Made by a program: the position numbers and the translations under genes. From contig JAIXTP010000031.1 in the NCBI GenBank assembly GCA_027483895.1, forward strand, positions 1 through 47,725: DNA of 47,725 nucleotides, given 5' to 3'. Shown piece by piece: positions 1-10,650 of this stretch (position 1 is the stretch's first letter; the number at the start of each line of letters is the position of its first letter). The notes under the pieces are model-generated. The model did no database searches. It saw nothing but the letters and a program-made list of their open reading frames with translations, and was not told the origin of the DNA. The stretch comes from Hyphomicrobiales bacterium. Its GTDB lineage: Bacteria > Pseudomonadota > Alphaproteobacteria > Rhizobiales > Beijerinckiaceae.

Positions 1-18
1 CCGGGCGGCGCAGCCGAC

Positions 19-97
19 CCGGGATCCAGAGGACGGTCGGACATCGAGCGGCTTCACGGTTCACTGGATCCCGGCTCTCCGCTGCGCTGCGGCCGGG
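19..97. repeat. REP-like inverted repeat, intergenic
   Basis: CCGGGATCCAG at 19-29 is repeated in inverted orientation as CTGGATCCCGG at 64-74. The second copy continues into a hairpin at 70-97, with arms cccggc/ccggg and ccgc/gcgg around a six-base loop, ending in ccgggatgac. Short GGATCCCGG...CCGGGATGAC palindromes of this kind are common dispersed intergenic repeats in alphaproteobacterial genomes. Only one pair lies in this window, so dispersal cannot be confirmed here. Confidence 0.5.
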
Positions 98-149
98 ATG
101 ACACGAGGAGGCCGCCGGCTCCTTCACGAAGAACGTCGGAAGAAGCGCC

Positions 150-1964
<1,815 letters not shown>

Positions 1965-2151
1965 GGACACCGGCGGAAAGGAAAGGACCCCCGGGGTATG
2001 GCCGACGTGCGCGGGCGCCGCAAGGCCGACGCCTACGCGTGCCGGCCGGCTGCCCTCCGGACGACGCAGAGACAAAGGGCCGCGCCGGGCGTTATGGTCC
2101 GGCCCGTTCCCACGCGTCCGAACCCGACATTCCCGTTCCCGGCAGGCCCCC

Positions 2152-3630
2152 ATGCACGCGCCTTCGTCCCCCGCGGCGCTCGACCATCGCGACATCACCA
2201 AGATCCTGTTCGGGATCGTCACGGCGATGTTCCTCGCCGCGCTCGAACAGACGATCGTCGCGACGGCGCTGCCGAGCATCGGCCGCGATCTCGGCGACAT
2301 CGAGCACATGTCGTGGGTCGTGACCGCCTATCTGCTGGCGGCCACCACGGTGACGCCCCTCTACGGCAAGCTGAGCGATATCCACGGCCGCCGCATCGTG
2401 CTGATGACGGGGATCGCGATCTTCATCATCGGCTCGGTGGCCTGCGCGGCGGCGCCCACCATGCTCGCGCTGATCGCGGCGCGGGCCCTGCAGGGGCTCG
2501 GCGGCGGCGGGCTGATCGCGCTGGCGCAGACCATCATCGCCGACATCATCCCGCCGCGCGAACGCGGGCGCTATCAGGTCTACATCGCGAGCGTCTTCGT
2601 CTCGTCGAGCCTCGCGGGCCCGGTGCTGGGCGGCCTCGCCACCGAGCATCTGCATTGGTCGGCGATCTTCTGGATCAATCTGCCGCTCGGCCTGCTCGCC
2701 TATCTCTCGACCTCCCGCGCCCTGCGCAAGCTGCCGCGGCGCGAGAAGAAGCACGCGCTCGACATTCCCGGCGCGCTGCTGATCACGGGCGCGACGCTGA
2801 CGCTGCTGCTCGCGCTGTCCTGGGGCGGCATCCGCTTCCCGTGGTTCGGACGCGAGATCCTCGGGCTCGTCGCGGCCTCGGTGCTGCTCTGGCTCTTCCT
2901 GGCCTATCGGCTGCGCACGGCGGAAGAGCCGTTGATACCGGCCGAACTGCTGCGCAATCCCGTGGTGCGCTGGGGCACGCTCTCGGCCTGTTTCGGCATG
3001 GGCACCTTCATAGGGCTCACGATCTACGTCCCCGTCTATTTCGAGACCGTGCATCGCCTGTCGGCCGCCGATTCCGGGCTCGCTTTGATGCCGCTGATGC
3101 TCGGCACCGTCGTGGGCGCGACGATTTCCGGCCGGGTGATGGTGCATGTGAAGCACTACAAGCGCATACCCGCCTTCGGCCTGCTGGTCGGCGTGCTGGG
3201 CACAGCCGTGCTCGCATGGAACCCGCACCGCCTCTCTCTGCCCGCGGTGGAGGCGCTTTTGGGCTTTCTGAGCATCGGGCTCGGCATGCTGCTGCCGGTC
3301 ACGACGGTCGCGATCCAGAACGCGGTGGCACCGCACCAGCTGGGCACCGCGACGGGCATGGCGAACTTCTTCCGCCAGCTCGGCGGCGCGCTGCTCGTCG
3401 CGATCTTCGGCGCGATCGTCTTGAACGTCTTCGCCGATACGGGGCGCGTGGTGACTTTCGAGGCGCTGGCGGAACTCGCCGGCAAGGAGGGCTCGGCCGA
3501 CGTGTTCGGTCAGGTCTTCGGCGCGGCGAGCCTCGGCCTGTTCCTCTCCTGGGTGCTCATTCTCCGCATGCCCGAACTCCCCCTCGCCGGCCGCGCGAAA
3601 CATGCGGCCGAAAGCGTCGTGGCCGATTGA
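2152..3630 (+). CDS. MFS multidrug efflux transporter, DHA2 (14-helix) family
   Basis: This 492-residue integral membrane protein belongs to the EmrB/QacA-type drug:H+ antiporter family. Helix 1 carries LEQTIVATALPSI, close to the family motif LDxTIVNVALP. The loop motif GKLSDIHGRRIVL and the antiporter-type stretch GPVLGGL are present, and the length fits 14 transmembrane helices. The ATG at 2152 is chosen because the sequence upstream in frame is the antisense of the uup 5' end. The gene converges on the oxidoreductase at 3634 with only 3 bases between them. The substrate cannot be inferred. Confidence 0.88.
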   Translation: MHAPSSPAALDHRDITKILFGIVTAMFLAALEQTIVATALPSIGRDLGDIEHMSWVVTAYLLAATTVTPLYGKLSDIHGRRIVLMTGIAIFIIGSVACAAAPTMLALIAARALQGLGGGGLIALAQTIIADIIPPRERGRYQVYIASVFVSSSLAGPVLGGLATEHLHWSAIFWINLPLGLLAYLSTSRALRKLPRREKKHALDIPGALLITGATLTLLLALSWGGIRFPWFGREILGLVAASVLLWLFLAYRLRTAEEPLIPAELLRNPVVRWGTLSACFGMGTFIGLTIYVPVYFETVHRLSAADSGLALMPLMLGTVVGATISGRVMVHVKHYKRIPAFGLLVGVLGTAVLAWNPHRLSLPAVEALLGFLSIGLGMLLPVTTVAIQNAVAPHQLGTATGMANFFRQLGGALLVAIFGAIVLNVFADTGRVVTFEALAELAGKEGSADVFGQVFGAASLGLFLSWVLILRMPELPLAGRAKHAAESVVAD

Positions 3631-3633
3631 GGC

Positions 3634-4356
3634 TCACTCGGCCGCGCGTTCGGGCCGGATCGGCCGGAAGCGGTCGTCGAAATGCGAAAGGTCCGGGACC
3701 GGGAAGGTCTCGCGCTCGTCGAGCGTGAGAACATAATCGCGCACGTCCGCGAGCATGGCCTTACGCGCGGCGTCGTCCACGTAAGGCACGTGATAGGCGA
3801 CGAAGGGCGTGTGGACCGAAAGCCCCACATAGCCGAGCGTGCCGCGGAAGAAATGCCGCATCATGCCCGTCTCGAGTTCGCCGTGCAGACCCTCCGGGCC
3901 GAACATGTGCGGCCGGGCGCCGAGCGAGAAGGCGGCGAAGGCGCGCTTGCCGGCGAGGCCGCCGCGCTCGTAGACGCGCTTGCCGCCGTAGAACGGACCG
4001 GAGAGGAAGACGCGGTCGATCCAGCCCTTGAGGATCGCGGGCACGCTGAACCAGAAGAGCGGGAAGGTGAAGCCGATCACGTCGGCGGCGAGCACGCGCT
4101 CGACCTCCCGGCGGATGTCGGGGGCGAGCGTCCCCGTTTCGAGGCCGTGGCGCTGTTCGAGCGCGTAGGTGAGATGGTCGGGATTCGCGCGCGAGCCGAA
4201 ATCGGCCGCCGAGGCCACGGGGTTGAAATTCTCGGCATAGAGATCGCTGATCGTGACCTCGGCCCCGCGTTCGCGCCAAGCATCGGCGACCGTGTCGCGC
4301 ATCGCGGCGACGAAGGAGCGGGGCTCCGGATGAGCGTGGACCAGCAGAACTTTCAT
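3634..4356 (-). CDS. NAD(P)H:quinone oxidoreductase, flavodoxin-like fold
   Basis: This 240-residue protein belongs to the NQO1/KefF/MdaB family of FAD- or FMN-dependent two-electron quinone reductases. The N-terminus MKVLLVHAHPEPRSF is the flavin-phosphate binding strand-loop. The central FPLFWFSVPAILKGWIDRVF and FYGGKRVYERGGLAGK are typical family segments. Two-electron reduction would avoid semiquinone formation during quinone or electrophile stress. The start at 4356 matches the beta-strand start of the fold; an upstream extension to 4464 looks non-coding. The specific substrate is unknown. Confidence 0.85.
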   Translation of the reverse strand: MKVLLVHAHPEPRSFVAAMRDTVADAWRERGAEVTISDLYAENFNPVASAADFGSRANPDHLTYALEQRHGLETGTLAPDIRREVERVLAADVIGFTFPLFWFSVPAILKGWIDRVFLSGPFYGGKRVYERGGLAGKRAFAAFSLGARPHMFGPEGLHGELETGMMRHFFRGTLGYVGLSVHTPFVAYHVPYVDDAARKAMLADVRDYVLTLDERETFPVPDLSHFDDRFRPIRPERAAE

Positions 4357-4599
4357 GAAGACGGACCTCGAAGCTCGATCGCCCGTAGGGGCGGAACGGA
4401 GACGGAAGCGCGGGGGCCGCTTCGCAGGTGCGGCACGATAGGCGCGCCGTGTCGTGCGGCGCAAGACGCGCCGGCGCGGGACGGCTCTGCTCTCGCTACG
4501 TGGTCGGCCCTATGGAGGGCGACGCTGTGCGGCGGGCGAGGGCGAGGGCGGCCCGCTCGTCGCGGGGCCGCCTTTTCGATGAAGCGTCGTTGCTTCCGC

Positions 4600-5811
4600 T
4601 CAGCCGACGCGGCCGCAATGCCGGCCCAGCGCGACGGCGAGGTCGAGCAGCGCCTCGTCGCCGTGCCGCCAGCCGATGAGGCCGAGCCCCACGGGGCAGC
4701 CCGCGACGGTTCCGATCGGCACCGAGATCTGCGGCAGGCCCGCGAGCCCGGCGATGCAGACGATGCGCATCACCCGAACCCGGTAATGTTCGAGCTGTTC
4801 GAAGGTGGCGTCGGCCTTAGGCGCGATGCAGGGCGCCGACGGCACGGCCATGACCGTGCCGGGCGGGATCAGCGCGCGCACATGCGCGATGATCCGCTCG
4901 CGCCGGGCCCGCGCCGCCTCCTCCTGCTCCGCCGTGACAGCGCGGGCGACGTCGATGCGTTCGCGCACGCCGGGCCCGAGCACCGGGTCATGCGTCTCGA
5001 TGAAGGGGCCGAAGGTGCGCCAGACCTCGCGCGCCTGAATGAGGCGGAAGGTCTCGCGCCAGACGTCGAGGCCGTCGGGATCGCCGACGCGGACGCCTTC
5101 TGCGGCGGGCAGTTCCGTCATGTCGGCCAAGGCGTCGCGCAGCAGGGCGGCGACATCGGCATCGGCTTCGGCGAAGGCGTCCTCCGCGATCAGCAGGCGA
5201 CCGACGGGCGCGCGCACCGCTTCGCCGTCGAGCAGGACGCCGCCGAGCTTGCGCAGGAGGCCCGGGCTCGAGGCGAACCAGCCGCAGGCGTCGAAGGACG
5301 GGGCCATCGCCATTTCACCGGTCTCGTCGACGCGGCCGGTCGAAGTGCGGATGCCCCAGACGCCGTTGAGCGCGGCGGGAATGCGCACCGAACCGCCGGT
5401 GTCGCTGCCGAGCGCGAGGTCGCAGGCCCCTGCCGCCACCGCGGCGGCGGACCCGGAGGACGAGCCGCCCGGGATGCGCCCCGGCGCGCGCGGATTGGCG
5501 GGCATGCCGTAATGCGCGTTGATGCCGCTGACGCTGTAGAACAGCTCGTCGCAGACCGTCTTGCCGACGAGCGTGCCGCCCGCATCGAGCACGCGCGCCA
5601 CGGCGGTCGAATGCCGGGCCGCGGGCGCCTGCGTGGCGAGCCATGCGGGGCAGCCGCCGCCGGTGCGCTCGCCCGCGATGTCGTACATGTCCTTGACGGC
5701 CACGGTCAGCCCGTCGAGCGGGCCGCCGGGCTTGCCCGCGATCGGGGCCGCAAGATCATGGGGCACGAAGGCGCCGGACCGCGCGGAGGCGGTCTTCTCG
5801 TTCCGGTTCAT
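4600..5811 (-). CDS. Amidase (amidase signature family)
   Basis: This 403-residue amidase-signature enzyme would hydrolyse an amide or related C-N bond to acid plus ammonia. The Ser-cisSer-Lys triad is visible: Lys40 in VAVKD, cis-Ser near 118 in GGSSSGSAAA, and nucleophile Ser141 in DTGGSVR. It is shorter than many family members (450-500 residues) but the core is intact. Its stop-to-start spacing to the deacetylase-like gene upstream is 16 bases, so the two are probably co-transcribed. With the nitrile hydratase-like genes at 8.2-9.5 kb it could complete a nitrile-to-amide-to-acid route, but an intervening MFS gene makes this linkage an inference. Confidence 0.88.
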   Translation of the reverse strand: MNRNEKTASARSGAFVPHDLAAPIAGKPGGPLDGLTVAVKDMYDIAGERTGGGCPAWLATQAPAARHSTAVARVLDAGGTLVGKTVCDELFYSVSGINAHYGMPANPRAPGRIPGGSSSGSAAAVAAGACDLALGSDTGGSVRIPAALNGVWGIRTSTGRVDETGEMAMAPSFDACGWFASSPGLLRKLGGVLLDGEAVRAPVGRLLIAEDAFAEADADVAALLRDALADMTELPAAEGVRVGDPDGLDVWRETFRLIQAREVWRTFGPFIETHDPVLGPGVRERIDVARAVTAEQEEAARARRERIIAHVRALIPPGTVMAVPSAPCIAPKADATFEQLEHYRVRVMRIVCIAGLAGLPQISVPIGTVAGCPVGLGLIGWRHGDEALLDLAVALGRHCGRVG

Positions 5812-5827
5812 CGAATGCTGCTCGTTC

Positions 5828-6706
5828 TCAGAGGGAGGGAGGGTGGTTCTTCTTGAACCATTCGTAGATCTGCAGCCCGTCCCAGGCGACGACGCCCTTG
5901 TGGCTCATGATCTCTTCGAGCATCCGCGCCACATGCGGGGTGCGGTGGGGAACGCCCGACAGATAGGGGTGGAACGCGACCGCCATGAATTTCGGCCGCT
6001 CCGCGCTCTCCTCGTAGAGCGTGCGGAAGTGATCCATGCCGCGGGTGTACTGCACCTCCGAGGGATGGTGCTGCAGCGCCATCGTCACGATGTCGTGGAT
6101 CTCGAAATTGTAGGGCAGCGCCGCGACCGGCTTGTGCTTCGTCTTCAGCCAGACGGGCTCGTCGTCGAGCACCCAATCGCCGATATATTCGATGCCCGCC
6201 GCCGACAGATGGTCGAGCGTGTCGAAGGTCTGGGTGAGGCCCGGGCCGAACCAGCCCACCGGCTTCTTGCCGCCGAAGCGCGTGATGATGTCGACGGCCT
6301 GCTCGATGACGGCCTTCTGGTCGTCGAGCTTGTGCATGGGCTGCTGGTCGTAGCCGTGCGCGTTCAGCTCCCAGCCCGCCTTCAGGCAGGCCTCGATCAC
6401 CTGCGGATAGGTCTCGCAGGAGCGCGCATTGAGCGTGACGCAGGGGCGGATGCCGAGGCGGTCGAAGATGCGCTTCATGCGCCAGAAGCCGACGCGCATC
6501 CCGTATTCGTGCCACGTCCAGTTGGGGTGGTCGGGCTGCTGCGGCTGGCCCTGCGGCGGCGAGATCACCATCCGGGCCATCGGCCGGCCGATGTCCCACT
6601 CTTCCAGAGCGAGCACGGGCCAGAGCACGAGGCGCACGCCTTCGGGCAGTTTCAGCGGCGGGCGGCCTTCGATGGCCTGATAGGGAATGCGCTCCCTCGG
6701 ATGCAT
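5828..6706 (-). CDS. Polysaccharide deacetylase-fold hydrolase, PuuE/allantoinase-like
   Basis: This 292-residue protein resembles the polysaccharide-deacetylase superfamily branch that includes PuuE allantoinases. These act on C-N bonds of small molecules and not on polysaccharides. Visible family segments are WHEYGMRVGFWRMKRIFDRLG, ELNAHGYDQQP, GKKPVGWFGPGLTQT and a late VAFHPYLSGVPHR. No signal peptide is seen, which fits a cytoplasmic small-molecule hydrolase. It is the first gene of a two-gene unit with the amidase. The substrate cannot be assigned; an amide, imide or ureide is plausible from family and neighbour. Confidence 0.8.
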   Translation of the reverse strand: MHPRERIPYQAIEGRPPLKLPEGVRLVLWPVLALEEWDIGRPMARMVISPPQGQPQQPDHPNWTWHEYGMRVGFWRMKRIFDRLGIRPCVTLNARSCETYPQVIEACLKAGWELNAHGYDQQPMHKLDDQKAVIEQAVDIITRFGGKKPVGWFGPGLTQTFDTLDHLSAAGIEYIGDWVLDDEPVWLKTKHKPVAALPYNFEIHDIVTMALQHHPSEVQYTRGMDHFRTLYEESAERPKFMAVAFHPYLSGVPHRTPHVARMLEEIMSHKGVVAWDGLQIYEWFKKNHPPSL

Positions 6707-6860
6707 GACGTCTTCTCCCGGCTTCGTTTTTTATGGGGCCCGGCCGCCGTGCGTTCGGTCGACGGAGGCCGATGCGTCGGCGGAGCATATGCAACCGGAA
6801 GCGGCGCAAGCAACGTCCCCGGGGCGGGGCTCGTCTGCGCGGGGCGACGACGCCCGCGCG

Positions 6861-8084
6861 TCAGGGCCGGACTTCGCCGGGCTGCAGGGCCTCGCGGCGG
6901 CCCGTATTCAGGAGATACCAGCCGAAGCCGAGCGCCTGCAGAAGGATCAACAGGCCGAAGGCCGCGTGATGGCCGTCGGCGAGGCTCCGGCCGCGCGCGA
7001 CCGCCGCATCCAGAAGCAGGCCGTAGCCCGACTGCACGGCGAAGGCGCCCATGAAGGTGAAGAGGTTGAGCGTCGTGTTGACCCGGCCCGCCAACGCGCC
7101 CGGAAAGCGCGCGGTGATTTCCGCATAAGCGAGATTGCCGATGGCGAAGACGGCGCCGAGGACGAACCATGCCGCGCGGCCGCCCACGGTGCCCGACCAC
7201 AGGAGCACCATGATCAGAATGCCCGCGCCGTTGCACAGCGCCATCAGACGGCCCGGCGGAAGGCCGCGGCGGCGGAGCGGCTCGACGAGAAGCGCCGTGG
7301 CGAGCCAGCCGCACACCATGGCCACGGTGGTCAGCAGCATGTGCGCCGCCGCGGACTCGCGCGTTTCGCCGACGACCGTCATGAGCCACGGAACGGCCCA
7401 GAGCCCCTGCAGCGCGATGAAGCCGCCGAGGCCGCTCGCGGTCATCGGGGCGTAGCTCCAGAACACGCGGCTGCGGACGATGCCGCCGAGCGCGGCGAGC
7501 TGCTCGCGCAGCGAACCGCCCGCCAGCGCGCCCTTCTTCTCCGGCGTGGAGAAGACGGCGGCGGCGGCGACCGCCGCGGCGATGCCGAGACCGACGAAGA
7601 GGCCGCGCCAGCCGAACCGGTCGACCGCGAGCACGAGCGGCGTCGTGGCCGTGAGCGCGCCGAGCCCGCCCGCGACCATGATCGCCGCGTTCAGCGAAGG
7701 CAGCCGCTCGGGCGGATACCAGACGGCGAGCACCTTGAAGGAGGACATGAGACAGGCGCTGACGCCCAGCCCGATCAGGGCGCGGGCAAGAGCCAGTTCC
7801 GCGAGGCCCTCGCCGAAGGCGAAGGCGATGCTGCCCGCCGAGGCGACGAGCAGCAGCACGGTCTGCACGCGCCGGGGACCGTAACGGTCGAGCAGGATGC
7901 CGAGCGGCAGCTGGAAGGAGGCGAAGGTGAGGAAATAGGCCGAGGTGAGCAGGCCGAGATCGGCCGCCTTCAGCCCCAATTCGCGCGTGAGGTCGGGCGC
8001 GATGACCGCGTTCACGTTCCGCAGCAGGAAGGACAGGTAATAGCCGGCGGCGAAAGGCAGGAAGAGGCGGAGGACCTGATGCAT
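6861..8084 (-). CDS. MFS transporter, 12-helix
   Basis: This 407-residue protein is almost wholly hydrophobic helices, with the MFS loop motif GILLDRYGPRRVQ after helix 2 and a pseudo-repeat in the second half (LVEPLRRRGLPPGRLM). The length fits 12 transmembrane segments. It lies between the amidase unit and the nitrile hydratase-like genes on the same strand, with 112 bases to the latter. An uptake role for the substrate of those enzymes is plausible but unproven. The ATG at 8084 precedes the first hydrophobic helix directly. Confidence 0.82.
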   Translation of the reverse strand: MHQVLRLFLPFAAGYYLSFLLRNVNAVIAPDLTRELGLKAADLGLLTSAYFLTFASFQLPLGILLDRYGPRRVQTVLLLVASAGSIAFAFGEGLAELALARALIGLGVSACLMSSFKVLAVWYPPERLPSLNAAIMVAGGLGALTATTPLVLAVDRFGWRGLFVGLGIAAAVAAAAVFSTPEKKGALAGGSLREQLAALGGIVRSRVFWSYAPMTASGLGGFIALQGLWAVPWLMTVVGETRESAAAHMLLTTVAMVCGWLATALLVEPLRRRGLPPGRLMALCNGAGILIMVLLWSGTVGGRAAWFVLGAVFAIGNLAYAEITARFPGALAGRVNTTLNLFTFMGAFAVQSGYGLLLDAAVARGRSLADGHHAAFGLLILLQALGFGWYLLNTGRREALQPGEVRP

Positions 8085-8196
8085 GCGGAGACGGCCGTCC
8101 TTGCGCGAAGCGGCGTATCGAACGCCTTCGGCAAGCGGTAGCGCAGCGGCGCGGCTTCGGCAAATCGGGGAGCGGCGGCCGCTCCCCGGCGCGTGA

Positions 8197-8907
<711 letters not shown>

Positions 8908-8926
8908 GTCGGCGTCTCCACGGGGG

Positions 8927-9223
8927 TCAAGCGCGCTCGAGCCAATGGTCGTAGATTTCGAGAACGAGCGTATCGCGCTCGGGGCCCTCGTAGTCGGGCC
9001 AGAGATCCTGCTGCTTCAGCCGCACGCGGTAGAGCGGGATCCGCTCGCCGCCGATGCGGCCGTAGGCGCGTTCCTCGGGATTTTCGAAGCGGCCGACATA
9101 GGAGTCGATGACGCCCGTCTTCCGGCGCACATAGATCGGCGTGCGCACATGCCCGGGCTTGCCGAGATCCTTGATCCGGACCCGTTCGCCGACCGCATAG
9201 GCCGCGCCCTGATCAGTCCGCAT
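8927..9223 (-). CDS. Nitrile hydratase beta C-terminal domain subunit (thiocyanate hydrolase alpha-like)
   Basis: This 98-residue protein matches only the C-terminal SH3-like half of a nitrile hydratase beta subunit. Visible matches are YAVGERVRIK, KPGHVRTPIYVRRKTG with its conserved arginines, and PLYRVRLKQQDLWPD. In thiocyanate hydrolase the same half is a separate alpha subunit. Its start codon overlaps the end of the upstream beta N-terminal gene by 11 bases, which suggests translational coupling. Only 19 bases separate it from the alpha-like gene downstream. Both pieces have their own start and stop, so this is a genuine split and not an obvious recent frameshift. Confidence 0.87.
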   Translation of the reverse strand: MRTDQGAAYAVGERVRIKDLGKPGHVRTPIYVRRKTGVIDSYVGRFENPEERAYGRIGGERIPLYRVRLKQQDLWPDYEGPERDTLVLEIYDHWLERA

Positions 9224-9530
9224 CGCGCGTCCCCTTCCGCAGCACGGCCTGCGTACGGGCTTCGAGCTCGTCGCGGTCGATGATGCCCTTCTCGACGAGA
9301 AGATCCGTCATCCCGTCGGTGCGGCGGTCGTAAAAGCGGGATTTCTTGTAGTAGTCCGGCGACATGCCTTCGACCGCCCGACGGAATTCGTCGAGATTGA
9401 AGACGCCTTTTGACCACAGCACGTTGAACATCGCGATCATGTGCTTTTCCCAGAAGAGCTGGGGCACTTCCTCGCGCGGGACGGCTTCGGCGGGCAAACC
9501 GCCGACATCGGTAATGAGACGATCGGACAT
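9213..9530 (-). CDS. Nitrile hydratase beta N-terminal domain subunit (thiocyanate hydrolase beta-like)
   Basis: This 105-residue protein matches the N-terminal helical half of a nitrile hydratase beta subunit: FNVLWSKGVFNLDEFRRAVE, MSPDYY, and a final LLVEKGIIDRDELEAR. The start at 9530 is chosen because GGAGG lies 8 bases upstream; in-frame ATGs at 9545 and 9554 lack a comparable site. It is the first gene of the set, giving the order beta-N, beta-C, alpha, which is the scnB-scnA-scnC order of thiocyanate hydrolase. A small beta-like activator protein of cobalt nitrile hydratases is an alternative reading, but the matching C-terminal half next door argues for a structural subunit. Confidence 0.85.
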   Translation of the reverse strand: MSDRLITDVGGLPAEAVPREEVPQLFWEKHMIAMFNVLWSKGVFNLDEFRRAVEGMSPDYYKKSRFYDRRTDGMTDLLVEKGIIDRDELEARTQAVLRKGTRDAD

Positions 9531-9643
9531 TCGGACGCCCTCCATCGAGTGCATGATTCCACGCCGTGGCCGACCGTCAACCCTCGATCGGCGCCGTAAA
9601 GCGTCCGCAACCGGCGGAAGTCGGACCGGGGCGTGCCGGGGCC

Positions 9644-10108
9644 TCAGGCGACGGCGGGGTTGAGCCGGATCATCGCCCGGTTGAGAGCGCCCGCGATCGT
9701 CACCCAGACCAGATAGGGCACGAGCAGCAGCGCCGCCGTCCGGTCGATCGGCATGAACAGGACGATCAATCCGAGAATCGAGAGCCAGAGCCCGACGAGA
9801 TCGAGCAGCGCCGCCCGCATCCGCCGCATCCCGAAAAACAGCGCGGACCACGCCGCATTGAGCAGCAGCTGCAGGCCGTAGAGCGCCATGGCCGCGGGCA
9901 GAGCCTCCGGCGGCGCGGAGCGCCAGACGATCCAGCCGGCCGCCGCGCTCATCGCGTAGAGCGCCGTCCAGACGATGGGGAAGGCGAAGTTCGGCGGCCG
10001 CCATGAGGGCTTGTTCAGCGTCTCGTACCATTCGCCGGGCTTGAAGACGGCCCCGGAGAAGGCGACGGCGATGTTGAGGCCGGCGAAGACGAGAAGGGAG
10101 AGATCCAA
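9644..10108 (-). CDS. tspO: TspO/MBR family membrane protein
   Basis: This 154-residue protein has five hydrophobic helices and family motifs: FKPGEWYETLNKPSWRPPN after helix 1, FPIVWTALYAMSA in helix 2, LNAAWSALFFG in helix 3, and WVTIAGALNRAMIRLNP at the end. TspO proteins bind porphyrins and related ligands and affect tetrapyrrole or stress responses. The start appears to be TTG at 10108, with GAGG five bases upstream on the minus strand; no in-frame ATG lies nearby. It sits between the nitrile hydratase-like genes and the PcaC-like gene on the same strand, possibly an independent gene. Confidence 0.85.
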   Translation of the reverse strand: MDLSLLVFAGLNIAVAFSGAVFKPGEWYETLNKPSWRPPNFAFPIVWTALYAMSAAAGWIVWRSAPPEALPAAMALYGLQLLLNAAWSALFFGMRRMRAALLDLVGLWLSILGLIVLFMPIDRTAALLLVPYLVWVTIAGALNRAMIRLNPAVA

Positions 10109-10162
10109 TGCGGCCTCGAAACCTGCGGGACGCGGCCGTCGCGAGAAGCGAAGGCGAAAGCG

Positions 10163-10188
10163 CGTCCGGGAAGACTACCTCCCGGACG
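10163..10188 (-). terminator. Hairpin between the PcaC-like gene and tspO
   Basis: CGTCCGGGA at 10163-10171 pairs perfectly with TCCCGGACG at 10180-10188 around an eight-base loop. On the minus strand it is followed by CGCTTTCGCC, a weak U tract. It lies 35 bases after the PcaC-like stop codon and could partly separate that operon from tspO and the nitrile hydratase-like genes. Confidence 0.5.
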
Positions 10189-10222
10189 GGGCCCGTGTCG
10201 ATGAGCGCGGCGCTTTGCGGGA

Positions 10223-10621
10223 TCAGGCCTTTTGCTCCATTTCCGCGAAGACCTCCTTGGCCGTCCGGAACGCGTCGATGGCGGCGGGCGCCCCGCAATA
10301 GATCAGCACCTGCAGCAGGGCCTCCCGGATCTCGTCCTTGGTCAGGCCGTTGTTGATCGCGCCGCGGATATGGATCTTCAGTTCGTGCTGCCGATCGAGC
10401 GCGGCCAGCATCCCGAGATTGAGGATGCTGCGGCTGCGCCGGTCGAGGCCGGGCCGGTTCCAGATCTCGTCCCAGCAATATTCGGTGACGAGCTGCTGCA
10501 GCGGCCAGCCGAAATCGTCGGCCTGGGCGAGCGACTTGTCGACATATTCGGATCCCAGGACGGCGCGGCGCGTCGCCAGACCCTTCTCGAATTTTTCCGA
10601 GCGCGGGAAGCGTGAGGACAT
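10223..10621 (-). CDS. Carboxymuconolactone decarboxylase (PcaC-like) family protein
   Basis: This 132-residue protein matches the gamma-carboxymuconolactone decarboxylase branch: a WNRPGLDRRSRSILNL helix, LKIHIRGAINNGLTKDEIREALLQ, and YCGAPAAIDAFRTAKEVF. It lacks the CxxC pair of AhpD-like peroxidases, so a PcaC-like decarboxylase or isomerase role in ring-cleavage product metabolism fits better. The start has AAGGAAG upstream. It lies 29 bases after the Ldh_2 gene in the same orientation and is probably co-transcribed with it. True substrate unknown. Confidence 0.85.
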   Translation of the reverse strand: MSSRFPRSEKFEKGLATRRAVLGSEYVDKSLAQADDFGWPLQQLVTEYCWDEIWNRPGLDRRSRSILNLGMLAALDRQHELKIHIRGAINNGLTKDEIREALLQVLIYCGAPAAIDAFRTAKEVFAEMEQKA

Positions 10622-10650
10622 GATCTTTCTTCCTTGCAGTGAGGAGGCGT

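Noticed and set aside
1965..2309. N-terminal extension of the ABC-F protein (719 residues)
   Set aside because: The extra 115 residues are Arg/Ser-rich without ABC-F features and would overlap the divergent MFS start.
4357..4599. Possible small gene in the gap upstream of the oxidoreductase (plus frame 4428-4679)
   Set aside because: The translation is Arg/Ala-rich, overlaps the amidase end and has no ribosome site; nothing else is seen in this gap.
10530..10540. TTGTCGACATAT inside the PcaC-like gene as another operator copy
   Set aside because: Only the TGTCGACA core fits and it is within coding sequence; codon context explains it.
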